From: Leptospira sp. WS4.C2
GTDB taxonomy: Bacteria; Spirochaetota; Leptospiria; Leptospirales; Leptospiraceae
Assembly: GCF_040833985.1 (NCBI RefSeq)
Contig: NZ_CP162139.1
Coordinates: 2,500,001-2,564,000 of the forward strand
Direction: 5' to 3'
DNA: 64,000 bases
Shown here: positions 21,101 through 29,863 of the stretch, in pieces
How positions within the stretch are numbered: position 1 is the first letter of the stretch
Layout of the letters: each line of letters starts with the position of its first letter
Made by a program: the position numbers and the translations under genes
Notes under the pieces: generated by a model
Seen by the model: only the letters and a program-made list of their open reading frames with translations
Told to the model about the DNA's origin: nothing
The model's database searches: none

Positions 21101-22198
21101 ATGCCAACGTTTACACACAGAATCTTCAATTTTAATGCCGGTCCTGCCATGTTACCTACGGAAGTCATGGAAGAAGCAAAGTCGGAGTTCCTAAACTACA
21201 AAGGAACTGGAATGTCCGTGATGGAAATGAGCCATAGAGAGAAACATTTCCTAAATATCCTTAACGAATCACTTGCTGATTTACGAGATCTTTTGGAACT
21301 ACCTTCTCGTTATGCGGTGGTCTACTTTCCTGGAGGAGCCACTTTACAATTCTCTGCCATTCCCTTTAATTATTTGGCAGCGGGGGAATCTGCAGATTTT
21401 GCTTTAACGGGAGTTTGGGCAAAAAAAGCCTTTGAAGAAGCAAAAAAATTCTACCCAAACGTAAAATCTATTTTTAATGGGGCAGATTCTAAATATATGG
21501 AACTGCCAACCATTACCGATGACATTGTAAATGATGGAGCCAAGTATGTTTATATCACTTCCAACAATACCATTTACGGATCTCGTTATAAAATCTTTCC
21601 TAAACTAAAAAAGGCACCTCTTTTTGCCGACATGACAAGCGAACTCCTGAGTCGTAAACTTCCCATAGAAGACTTCTCTGTGATCTTTGCAGGAGCCCAA
21701 AAAAACATAGGGCCCTCTGGGCTCACTCTTGTGATCTATGACAAAGAAAAACTGCCCGAACAAACTCATCCCATTCCCAATCTGATGAACTATGCGCTCA
21801 TGGAAAAAAATGGCTCTAATTACAATACCCCTCCCACCTACTCTATTTATATAGCCAGTCTTGTTTTCAAATATTTGAAACGTAAAGGTGGGATTTCTGT
21901 GATGGAAGCCACAAATGAGAGAAAGGCAAAAAAACTCTATGATGCCCTAGATGTTTCTTCTTTATTTTACGCACCGGTTCCAGAAGCCTTTCGTTCCGCA
22001 ATGAATGTTGTATTTAGAAGCCATAACGATAGTTTGGATTCAAAATTTTTAACTCTTGCCGAAGAACAAGGGTTTGCTGGTCTCAAAGGATATCGTGATG
22101 TAGGTGGTTTTCGAGCTAGCATTTACAACGCAATGCCAGAAGAAGGAGTGGATTCCCTCATTTCTTTTATCAAAGAATTTGAAAGAACCCATGGGTAA
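21101..22198 (+). CDS. serC: Phosphoserine aminotransferase
   Basis: 365 aa fold-type I PLP enzyme. RIFNFNAGPAMLP at the start, GGATLQFSA, and the PLP-lysine context FAGAQKNIGPSG (about residue 200). It converts 3-phosphohydroxypyruvate to phosphoserine in serine synthesis and can act in pyridoxal phosphate synthesis. GGGAGG abuts the ATG with no spacer, which is odd, but the conserved N-terminus leaves little choice of start. It heads a tightly packed run with the next three genes. Confidence 0.95.
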   Translation: MPTFTHRIFNFNAGPAMLPTEVMEEAKSEFLNYKGTGMSVMEMSHREKHFLNILNESLADLRDLLELPSRYAVVYFPGGATLQFSAIPFNYLAAGESADFALTGVWAKKAFEEAKKFYPNVKSIFNGADSKYMELPTITDDIVNDGAKYVYITSNNTIYGSRYKIFPKLKKAPLFADMTSELLSRKLPIEDFSVIFAGAQKNIGPSGLTLVIYDKEKLPEQTHPIPNLMNYALMEKNGSNYNTPPTYSIYIASLVFKYLKRKGGISVMEATNERKAKKLYDALDVSSLFYAPVPEAFRSAMNVVFRSHNDSLDSKFLTLAEEQGFAGLKGYRDVGGFRASIYNAMPEEGVDSLISFIKEFERTHG

Positions 22199-22850
22199 TA
22201 TTCTAAAAACCAACGTTAGTTTCCTTTTTATATTCGTTGGATCGCTTTCAGCACATTCTCTTTGGATTCCGGAAGGGGTATTTGGTTGGGAAGCAGCTAA
22301 GTCCTGTTATTTGCCCTTAAAAAAAGAAATTCCTCCGGGGGCAATCAGTCCCAATATTCTCAATTTGGATCGCTTAAAAATGGGGGAGTATGCCAGAGAA
22401 TCGGCCGAACTCCGCCTGGCCTCTCTCGATTGTTTTCGAGATACCGTGCTAAAAGATCTTCCTAAAGAAGATCCTCTTACTGAAGATTTGGGTGAGTATT
22501 TCAAAACTTCGTTACTTGCAGGAAAGGAGAAGGAAGAGGAATTCTTTTCTTACGAATGGAGAATTTTACTTTTGGATCATCGTCCCTATCCACTCACACC
22601 AGGTGAAATTTCTCTCGCCAAACAATGGTTTGAATCTCATTCAGAAATCAAAAATGAAATCACAAACCTCTCCATGGAATTCCTATCAGAAAAGGATCCA
22701 AAGGGAAAATACTCACGTTATTTAGATTTATTGACTGGTTACTATGGAAGTCTACTCCGAGAACGAGATAAATTTTTACTCTCGATCTCCATAGAATCCT
22801 ATAAGTCCTACACCGATGCCCTAAAACATAGAAAGGAAAAAGCCGAATGA
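22191..22850 (+). CDS. Secreted hypothetical protein
   Basis: 219 aa from the ATG at 22191, which overlaps the serC stop by 8 nt. The N-terminus is a signal peptide (TNVSFLFIFVGSLSAHS). The mature part is helical and charged, with two cysteines (SCYLP and LDCFRD) that could form a disulfide. I recognise no family. It lies between serC and rpiB and overlaps rpiB by 4 nt, so it is cotranscribed with them, but no link to sugar or serine metabolism is visible. Confidence 0.75.
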   Translation: MGNILKTNVSFLFIFVGSLSAHSLWIPEGVFGWEAAKSCYLPLKKEIPPGAISPNILNLDRLKMGEYARESAELRLASLDCFRDTVLKDLPKEDPLTEDLGEYFKTSLLAGKEKEEEFFSYEWRILLLDHRPYPLTPGEISLAKQWFESHSEIKNEITNLSMEFLSEKDPKGKYSRYLDLLTGYYGSLLRERDKFLLSISIESYKSYTDALKHRKEKAE

Positions 22851-23284
22851 AAGAAAAAATTGGAATTGCTTCTGACCACGGAGGATTTGCTCTCAAAGAA
22901 TTCCTCAGGAAAAGTCTCGAGGAAACCTATGAAATTGTCGATTACGGTACTAAGAGCGAAGAGTCCGTCGACTACCCTACCATCATTGGAGATGCCTGCC
23001 GAAAGGTTCTTTCTGGTGAAGTTCCTAGGCTCATCGCACTTTGCGGAACAGGCATTGGAGCCTCCATTGCTGCCAACCGTTTCAAAGGCATTCGAGCGGC
23101 CCTTTGCCATGATGAGTTTACGGCGGAAATGTCCAAACGCCATAACAATGCCAATGTATTGGTTTTAGGGGGAAGAGTTCTCGGAACGGATTTAGCACAG
23201 AGAATCGTAAAAAAATGGATAGAAACAGAATTCGAAGGTGGACGGCACCAAAAACGATTGGGACTGATCGAAGAACAGTCATAA
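22847..23284 (+). CDS. rpiB: Ribose-5-phosphate isomerase B
   Basis: 145 aa, usual for RpiB/LacAB. IASDHGGFALKE at the start, the catalytic cysteine in LCGTGIGASIAANR (about residue 66), and GGRVLGTDLA near the end. It interconverts ribulose 5-phosphate and ribose 5-phosphate. Its ATG overlaps the upstream stop by 4 nt. The next gene starts inside its last 70 nt in another frame. Confidence 0.95.
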   Translation: MKEKIGIASDHGGFALKEFLRKSLEETYEIVDYGTKSEESVDYPTIIGDACRKVLSGEVPRLIALCGTGIGASIAANRFKGIRAALCHDEFTAEMSKRHNNANVLVLGGRVLGTDLAQRIVKKWIETEFEGGRHQKRLGLIEEQS

Positions 23285-24939
23285 TCCTATTCTTAATTTG
23301 GGGCCTACCCGTGTTCGGATGGGAAGTCCCCAAAAAAGAAATTCTAAACCTAAACCTCTGGAAAAAAACCGGTGTGGTTCAAAATTCGGAACCCGGAAAA
23401 AAGAACTTTCTCAAACCGAAAGAAAACACTCCGAAACATGGGGAACTCTTTTTCGATTTTGAAGGAGAAGTGAGAGAACCACAAACTTCGGAAGGTGGAT
23501 CCACTTTTAAATCCAAATCCATATCTGTTGTTTCTGCTTCCTATTTAACAGACGACCAAACCTTTTTCTTTGGCAGAAGATCTGCTTATTTTTCGGGACG
23601 AAGAAATCAAATTCACTTATCTGTTTCTGGAAATTCACTCTTCGGAACCCATCCCGATCCATTTACCATTACCATCCCGATTCGATTAAACGAACAAGGG
23701 GCAGGTTCTGTAATTTTGGACAGAACTGTATTTGTGAAGGGAAAAAAATACGGCATCTCACTCGAGTTAAACGAAAATAAACCCACTCTTTACGTTAACA
23801 ACCTACTCCAAAAATCCGATGGCCGGACCACAAGTTTTACTTTAGAATCACCAGTAAAAATCAAACGCAAAACTTGGGAAGTGATCTCTATTTACTTTGA
23901 TACTTTGAACCATAGATTTGTATTATACCAAAATGGAACAGAAACTGCAGAGTATGAAAACAACCAAGCTGATACCTTAGGATTCGCTTTTCCCGAAAAC
24001 GATTCCACCCCTCTGGTCCTCGGAAAATCTTTTTATGGTAACATGGATGGATTCCATATCCATAAGGGAGAACCTCTATTTGAATATACTAAGTTTGAAT
24101 CAGTTCGGTATGATGATGAAACTAAAATTGGTTATATGGAAGGAAGTACAGCCCTATCTCCTATTTTAGAAACCAAATATAGTAACTCTATTCTCACCAG
24201 GATCCATTGGAATATAGAACAACCGAAAGACACAATGCTTGAACTTTACTTCCGAGGTTCGAACCAAAAGTTTTTAGAATCAAATACAAATCTTTCTTGG
24301 ACAAGAATCAAATCTTTTGATAAGGAACTTCCCAAAAACAAATTTAAATACTACCAATGGAAATTATGGTTTCGCCCAGATCCAATGGGCAAATCGGTCC
24401 CTAATGTACAGGCCTTATCCTTTGAATACACGGAACAAACTCCTCCTGACCTTCCTACACGATTTCGATTGGAGGAAAACACAAACATAGGACAACCACT
24501 TTGTTTTTTATGGAATTCTAATCACGAAAAAGAAGTTCAAAATGGTGGTGGTTATATCATACATTATGGTCTGCTCCCCAATCGAATGTTAGGTTCTATA
24601 TTTGTAAAAAAGGATAAAAATGGGAATCTAAGCAAAATTGACGGTAACGAAGAAGATAGTGGTTTTCGAAATAAACGTTTCTGTATAAACGAAGAAACCA
24701 TGGTCAATAATATTTATATTCCCGAAGGGGAACTGACTAACGAGGAATACCGGCCTCTTGCTGACCAAGTGGATACATCTAGAAAGGAAAAAAGAGGGCT
24801 TCTCTTCCAACCAGGTTTAACATATTATTTCAAAATCTCAGCTTACAATCGCTATTTGAACGAATGGGATTCCAAAGACCAACGAAGTCCACTTTCGCCT
24901 CCGATTTCATTTAGTTTCCCCAAAGAAGTTTCGAACTAA
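23215..24939 (+). CDS. Secreted LamG/concanavalin-like domain protein
   Basis: 574 aa. After a basic N-terminus comes a hydrophobic signal (TVIILFLIWGLPVFGWE, about residues 21-37). Residues about 95-290 look like a laminin-G/pentraxin jelly roll (AYFSGRRNQIHLSVSG, WEVISIYFDTLNHRFVLYQNG, GNMDGFHIHKGEP). A beta-rich C-terminal half follows. The protein is probably periplasmic or on the surface and may bind sugars. The ATG lies 70 nt inside rpiB; no ATG/GTG/TTG nearer the hydrophobic core is in frame, so this start is kept with some doubt. Confidence 0.75.
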   Translation: MDRNRIRRWTAPKTIGTDRRTVIILFLIWGLPVFGWEVPKKEILNLNLWKKTGVVQNSEPGKKNFLKPKENTPKHGELFFDFEGEVREPQTSEGGSTFKSKSISVVSASYLTDDQTFFFGRRSAYFSGRRNQIHLSVSGNSLFGTHPDPFTITIPIRLNEQGAGSVILDRTVFVKGKKYGISLELNENKPTLYVNNLLQKSDGRTTSFTLESPVKIKRKTWEVISIYFDTLNHRFVLYQNGTETAEYENNQADTLGFAFPENDSTPLVLGKSFYGNMDGFHIHKGEPLFEYTKFESVRYDDETKIGYMEGSTALSPILETKYSNSILTRIHWNIEQPKDTMLELYFRGSNQKFLESNTNLSWTRIKSFDKELPKNKFKYYQWKLWFRPDPMGKSVPNVQALSFEYTEQTPPDLPTRFRLEENTNIGQPLCFLWNSNHEKEVQNGGGYIIHYGLLPNRMLGSIFVKKDKNGNLSKIDGNEEDSGFRNKRFCINEETMVNNIYIPEGELTNEEYRPLADQVDTSRKEKRGLLFQPGLTYYFKISAYNRYLNEWDSKDQRSPLSPPISFSFPKEVSN

Positions 24940-25296
24940 AAGCAAAGGAAGGGAGGCCACCTCCCTTTCCGAGTCCACAATCACTACATCCATTCCCTCT
25001 TTTAAAGCAATCGCCATTTCGATATCACATGTTTCAGACATAAAAATTTGTGTTCTGACCCCTTCTGTATCCAAATCAAAAATAGAATCAGTAAGATCTT
25101 CTAGGTAACGAAGGATTTGTTTTTTTTTCTCTAGATCAAGGGGATCTAAAAGTTGGAATAATAAAAAAACAGAAAGTGAAGAAGTAAAAAATCTTTCATG
25201 GTCATCCAAAGATTCTAACAATAATTTTTGGATCTTTCTCTTACGGGAAGAACGAAGTAATGCAAAAAGAAGGGAAGCAGTTAGATAAACTTTCAA
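24907..25296 (-). CDS. PIN-like protein with lost catalytic acids (VapC-like)
   Basis: 129 aa. The fold pattern follows VapC toxins: MKVYLTASLLFALL where an active enzyme has Asp at position 6, TSSLSVFLLFQLL where a glutamate is expected, and CDIEMAIALKEG then VVIVDSERE, which keep D91 and D108. Two of four metal-binding acids therefore appear to be missing, so RNase activity is doubtful. It follows an RHH gene with a 4-nt overlap, as in a toxin-antitoxin pair, and its tail overlaps the convergent LamG gene by 33 nt. Confidence 0.65.
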   Translation of the reverse strand: MKVYLTASLLFALLRSSRKRKIQKLLLESLDDHERFFTSSLSVFLLFQLLDPLDLEKKKQILRYLEDLTDSIFDLDTEGVRTQIFMSETCDIEMAIALKEGMDVVIVDSEREVASLPLLLVRNFFGETK

Positions 25297-25484
25297 TCGA
25301 GTAACTCCGTTAGAGCCGTAAGTGCCTGTCTTTTCAAAAGTTCTGATTTTTGGATGATTTCGTTTTTAAGAGCCATACGGATGAGTTCTCCTTGTGAGAC
25401 CCCTCTTCTGGATGCTTCATTTTTTAACAAAATTTGTTCCTCTTCTGAAAGTAGGATTTGAAACCGTTTATCAATTTTTGCCAT
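25293..25484 (-). CDS. Ribbon-helix-helix (CopG/Arc-type) protein
   Basis: 63 aa. A short beta strand (RFQILLSEEE) is followed by two helices (ILLKNEASRRGVSQGELIRMALKNEI), the RHH DNA-binding fold of CopG/VapB antitoxins. It probably binds DNA as a dimer and the PIN-like partner through its C-terminal tail. Its ATG overlaps the upstream TPR stop by one base and its stop overlaps the PIN gene, so no separate promoter is evident; typical toxin-antitoxin pairs have their own. Confidence 0.75.
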   Translation of the reverse strand: MAKIDKRFQILLSEEEQILLKNEASRRGVSQGELIRMALKNEIIQKSELLKRQALTALTELLD

Positions 25485-26092
25485 TAGTCTTCTTCTTCCA
25501 ATTCTTTCTCAGCCTTTTCAAATTTACGCCAATACAAACTGGCATCCTGCCACTGCCCTAGTGATTCATAAAGAGAAGCAATGTTATAATAGGATTCAGT
25601 TAAACGATAGTCTAATTTCACAGCCTTTTGAAATAGTTTTATCGACTTCTCTTTGTTATCCGAAAACCATTCACTGAATGCCCAGAGATAATACCAACGA
25701 CCTAAATTCGGATCCCTCGGTCTTACTTTTTCTAAATGCAAAACATTTTCCTGGAAAAGTTTGGAGGAGAGATTATAATTTTTTTGAATTAATTTTGCTT
25801 TATTGATTCTGTCTTCTGCAGGTTCATCTGGTCTTGGGACCGCCAAATCATTTCTATAAAGGAGTGACTTTGCATAAAGCAGTTTGAAATAGAGCTCATT
25901 TTGGCTGAGGTCAAGATAACGTTCCAAATAAGGAATGGACGAGGTTTCTTCATCTACTTTGTGGAGATTGTAAATTTGTTTTTTTAGAGCGGTTGTTTCT
26001 TCTTTTTTTTTGCTACCACCGGCCCAGAGAGTTTGGGTGGATAAGAGAAAAATACAAACAAATTTAAAAGTATAGGTAGTAGTTTTGTCCAT
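25484..26092 (-). CDS. Secreted TPR protein
   Basis: 202 aa with a signal peptide (FKFVCIFLLSTQTLWAGG). TPR-like helical pairs fill residues 45-195, the clearest being KSIKLFQKAVKLDYRLTESYY. It is probably periplasmic or envelope-associated. Its start lies 29 nt inside the end of the upstream 924-aa membrane-protein gene and its stop touches the RHH gene, so it belongs to one transcription unit with them. Confidence 0.75.
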   Translation of the reverse strand: MDKTTTYTFKFVCIFLLSTQTLWAGGSKKKEETTALKKQIYNLHKVDEETSSIPYLERYLDLSQNELYFKLLYAKSLLYRNDLAVPRPDEPAEDRINKAKLIQKNYNLSSKLFQENVLHLEKVRPRDPNLGRWYYLWAFSEWFSDNKEKSIKLFQKAVKLDYRLTESYYNIASLYESLGQWQDASLYWRKFEKAEKELEEED

Positions 26093-28838
26093 CGTCAGGG
26101 AATTTCATAGATTTGATTTCATGGCGAAATGGTAGTTCCTGTAATTTTTGAATCACAGAAAGATATAAATCTTTTGCCGTTACAATCAACATAGAATTGG
26201 GTGAGGTTTCAATCAATCGATCTTTGCTTTCCAAAAAGGTTTGAATGGAATCTACAAAATGTTTTTTGGAACGTTCCCATTCAGGAGACGGATTGTATTC
26301 AGGCCACTGGATGCGAAGCACCGAGGTTGCCCTCTTTCCACCAAAAGTGGCTTGCATAAAGGAACGAATCATCCAAGACAAACTATCCTTCAAAAACTCA
26401 GGTTTTCTTTCTTCTTTTTCCACAAGAACATGCAGAGCAGGAATCACTTGGCGGAGTTTATCCTGAATCATTCGTTTGTGAGAGTCGAGAAACTTACTTC
26501 TTTCTTCTTTATTCAAGAGAACAAGAAAGATTCCAGGAAATCCAAGAGATTCCATGTGGAAGGCGATGATAGCCTCTGTTTGCAAAAGAATTTCCCAAGA
26601 AAATTTCTTAGCAATAAAACGATCGAGCCTGACCGCATCATCCACATCAAACATTGCGAACCCCGTTTCATCAAAAGGCAAATAAGGATCATGGTGTAAA
26701 AAAATTAAATTGGAACGCGTGTTATAATCTAACCCTGAAGAAATTTGGTTATGAAAAGAACCAAGAGAATCATTTAAAAATAAATAAGAAAACCGAGGGG
26801 AACCGAGTCTTGAAATAAAGTTTTTCGTATAACCCACAATTCCATCATAAGAAATCTCATTTTCCCTATAGATTTTATCAAGCAAACTATACTCGACTCT
26901 TTTTTCTTCTGGAACTATGGTTAGGAAATTTTCTGCGACTGGTTTTGTATCTTGGGATTCACCCTTTTTTGTAACCGAGTTTACAAGTTTTTCTAACTCA
27001 GGATTAAAAATAGTTTCTCGTTTTTTTTGTACTGCATCTAAAATTGCAACTCGTCTCCAAGTAGCAGGTGGAAGTATTTTGAAACTCGTTTTTTTCACAG
27101 GATTTGAGTATTGTACAATAGGTTCCATTTTTGTTTCAATTCCTTCTTTGTGAATTGGAGTTTTTTTTATCTCTACTATTTTTTCAGATGACTCATCACT
27201 CACGAAAGGGGATTCCCCTAACACCATCGGATGATTGTGGTCCCACTTACGTTTGATAGTGGCCCATATTACAAAAAATATCCAAGGGCCTATAAACAAA
27301 TACCCAAAGCTAAATAGATACGGAGGAAAGGAAGAGTATCGATAAACCGATAACCCAGATAAAAACCCTGGTTTTCCCTGTTCTTTAGAAGTATAATAAG
27401 AATGAAATTTATGGTGTAAAAAACCTACTGATTGTTTTTTAGAATCCAAATGGACGAACTTAGAATTATCGACCCCCTGCCAAGTTCTTGGATTAAACAA
27501 AACTTGTTCCTTACTTTTGTTATCTGATAATTTTGCAGAAACCAAAGGAAAGTAAAACTCATCCCGGTCTTTTTCTTTTTTTGCCTGCAATAAATTAGAA
27601 TCGATTACTGCCACTAGAATGACAATGGAACCATCTTCAAGATTTCTTTTTGGAATTAAATAGACTAAATCAAATTCAGATTCGAGTAAGGTGGTGATGG
27701 GATGGTTTTTGATTCTTTCAAACAATCCAAAGATTTCAGTTCCAAAACGATTTTGGATGGTTTTATTTTCACTAGATCCCTCTTTCCAAAGATAAAGTTC
27801 GGAAACAATTCTTTCTGTTTCACCTTGCCCTCCACCTTCTCCCAAACCTTCTCTGAGTAAATTTTTTTCAAGAACAGAAAGAGTCTCTTCAAATTGAATT
27901 AATCTATGTTTGGTCCAAGGTTTATAATATCGATAGTCAGGGAAAAGCTCCCAACTTTTTTGATAGAACAATAGTAAAATGAGATAAACAATTACTGGTA
28001 GCAGTATTCTCCGTTTGAATTGAAATCCATGTGAATGAATGACCATCCAAATAAAACGGATGTAAAAAAGGCCGGTAAAGGTAATCAGGAAAAGTATAAA
28101 ACAACCAAACCTGATTTCATCGGTTTCTGAATCAGACTGACGAAGTAAATATATAGAAAAATGATCCGTAGTTTCTAAGATTAGTTTTGAATTTTCACCA
28201 TCTAACTGCCATGTTATGGTCTGACCTTCTTTCCCAGAAAAAAGTCCAAGGAGTTGGTTACTCTCGCGGTCTCCTGTCAGAATTGATTCGTCATTAGTAT
28301 ACAATATCTTTTGTGCCTTAGGATCGAATGCCCAGTAAAGATATCCATATTCTAAGTTGGCATTTTGAATTTGCCTAGGTAGGGCAGGTCCAGGAGGAAA
28401 TACTACAAAAAACTTTCCCGATAAGTCCCGATACACATAATCGCCATTTGCCAAGGTTCGGAGTTTTCCATTCAAAAGCCCGGATGGGTCTTGGCGGAGT
28501 TCTTCCTGAAAGATTTCACTCGTTTCATTTGTACTATGAATGAGACGAAGAGAGTCATCATACAATCTTACATAGTTTAGCCCCAAAGTTTGTTTGATAC
28601 GAGTGGTTACTTGTGAGGCACGGTAAGGTAATGCAGATTCTCGAAAAAAGAACTCGAGTGTATTTAAATACTCTTTTGTTCTGTCTTCGTCAAAACGTTT
28701 TAGAGCGGAAACCAAATTGGATTTCATACGAAGAGGTCGAATCCATTCGAAATACCCGAAAAGTAGTGAGCTAACAAGAAGGGAAACGAGCAAGTATCCA
28801 AAAAGAATAGACAGGTTTCCTAAATTCCGTTTCATCAT
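26064..28838 (-). CDS. Large multi-domain membrane protein, function unknown
   Basis: 924 aa from the ATG at 28838. One N-terminal membrane helix, an extracytoplasmic domain of about 190 residues (sensor-like), two or more helices near residue 240-300, another loop, a helix pair near 520-550 and a cytoplasmic half. The segment near residues 660-820 (SYLFLNDSLGSF, AIIAFHMESLGFPGIFLVLL) has a GAF-like feel. No kinase, cyclase or phosphatase motif is present. A TTG at 28871 would extend it by 11 residues but lacks support. It may be a degenerate receptor. Confidence 0.75.
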   Translation of the reverse strand: MMKRNLGNLSILFGYLLVSLLVSSLLFGYFEWIRPLRMKSNLVSALKRFDEDRTKEYLNTLEFFFRESALPYRASQVTTRIKQTLGLNYVRLYDDSLRLIHSTNETSEIFQEELRQDPSGLLNGKLRTLANGDYVYRDLSGKFFVVFPPGPALPRQIQNANLEYGYLYWAFDPKAQKILYTNDESILTGDRESNQLLGLFSGKEGQTITWQLDGENSKLILETTDHFSIYLLRQSDSETDEIRFGCFILFLITFTGLFYIRFIWMVIHSHGFQFKRRILLPVIVYLILLLFYQKSWELFPDYRYYKPWTKHRLIQFEETLSVLEKNLLREGLGEGGGQGETERIVSELYLWKEGSSENKTIQNRFGTEIFGLFERIKNHPITTLLESEFDLVYLIPKRNLEDGSIVILVAVIDSNLLQAKKEKDRDEFYFPLVSAKLSDNKSKEQVLFNPRTWQGVDNSKFVHLDSKKQSVGFLHHKFHSYYTSKEQGKPGFLSGLSVYRYSSFPPYLFSFGYLFIGPWIFFVIWATIKRKWDHNHPMVLGESPFVSDESSEKIVEIKKTPIHKEGIETKMEPIVQYSNPVKKTSFKILPPATWRRVAILDAVQKKRETIFNPELEKLVNSVTKKGESQDTKPVAENFLTIVPEEKRVEYSLLDKIYRENEISYDGIVGYTKNFISRLGSPRFSYLFLNDSLGSFHNQISSGLDYNTRSNLIFLHHDPYLPFDETGFAMFDVDDAVRLDRFIAKKFSWEILLQTEAIIAFHMESLGFPGIFLVLLNKEERSKFLDSHKRMIQDKLRQVIPALHVLVEKEERKPEFLKDSLSWMIRSFMQATFGGKRATSVLRIQWPEYNPSPEWERSKKHFVDSIQTFLESKDRLIETSPNSMLIVTAKDLYLSVIQKLQELPFRHEIKSMKFPDDGQNYYLYF

Positions 28839-28888
28839 TCTAATTATCGGGTTGTCATTGGCAAAAACCAATCAGTCCAAGGAAAGGA

Positions 28889-29863
28889 ATGATTTTTTAT
28901 GTATTTTTGGACGGAGTGGGAATCGCAAACTACGACCCAAAATCCAATCCATTCAGTCGTTTTGCCAAAGGATTTTTAGCACCCGTCGGAGGGATTCCGA
29001 AATCTGATGCTGACCTACCGGTTTTGCCATCTAGATTACATTATATCAAAACAGATGCTCATATGGGAGTTCCTGGCCTTCCTCAGTCTGCCACTGGCCA
29101 AACAGCACTTTGGACGGGAATCCCCGGCCCAAAAGTCCTCGAACGCCATGTGAGTGGATTTCCCACCATCACCCTTCGCAAAATCATAGCCCAATATTCC
29201 ATGATCAAAGTCCTAAATGAACACGGGCATCTCAGTGATTTTCTAAATTGTTTTTCTCCACCTTACCTAAAACATGTAGAAGAAAAACCGAAACTCGTTT
29301 CTGCCTCCACCTTAGTTCAGTTAGCTAGTGGTCGCCCCTTAAAGAACTTCGATGACCTAAGAAATGAAAGAGGTCTCTATATGGATTTAACTCATGAAAT
29401 TATGGGAACCTTGGGGATCGATATGTTAAAACAAGGGGACCCACTCTTAGAAAGGCGAGATCCCTACTTACTTGGCAAACAATCCATGTCTCGATTTGCC
29501 AACTATCAATTGGCATTGTATGAATACTTTCTCACTGACAAAGTGGGACACGCTATGGATTGGGAAAAGGCGGAATATGTGATCAAAAATCTGGAAGATT
29601 TTTTTCGCGGGATCATTGAGACTCTCGATCCTGAAAAAGATTTACTCATTGTTTCCAGTGATCATGGAAACATGGAAGACTTAAGTCAAAAAAATCATAC
29701 GGAAAACCCGGCGGCCACCATCCTCTATGGGAAGAATGCTGACCGCTTCGCAGAAAATATACATTCGCTTGCAGACATTGTTCCGGAAATTTATAAAACT
29801 TTCGGAATGGAGGAAGCCCTCCAGAATACAAAAACGAATGAATTTCTAATTAAGTCCGACTAA
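28889..29863 (+). CDS. Alkaline-phosphatase-superfamily metalloenzyme
   Basis: 324 aa. FLDGVGIA at the start gives the first metal aspartate (D8); SATGQTALWTG holds the likely Ser/Thr nucleophile; TDKVGHAMDW, SSDHGNMED and KNHTENPAA supply the remaining metal ligands. This is the order seen in cofactor-independent phosphoglycerate mutase and phosphopentomutase relatives. It is shorter than those enzymes and lacks their large second domain, so phosphate-monoester hydrolysis or transfer on an unknown substrate is likely. It shares a 4-nt stop (CTAA) with the convergent TPR gene. Confidence 0.82.
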   Translation: MIFYVFLDGVGIANYDPKSNPFSRFAKGFLAPVGGIPKSDADLPVLPSRLHYIKTDAHMGVPGLPQSATGQTALWTGIPGPKVLERHVSGFPTITLRKIIAQYSMIKVLNEHGHLSDFLNCFSPPYLKHVEEKPKLVSASTLVQLASGRPLKNFDDLRNERGLYMDLTHEIMGTLGIDMLKQGDPLLERRDPYLLGKQSMSRFANYQLALYEYFLTDKVGHAMDWEKAEYVIKNLEDFFRGIIETLDPEKDLLIVSSDHGNMEDLSQKNHTENPAATILYGKNADRFAENIHSLADIVPEIYKTFGMEEALQNTKTNEFLIKSD

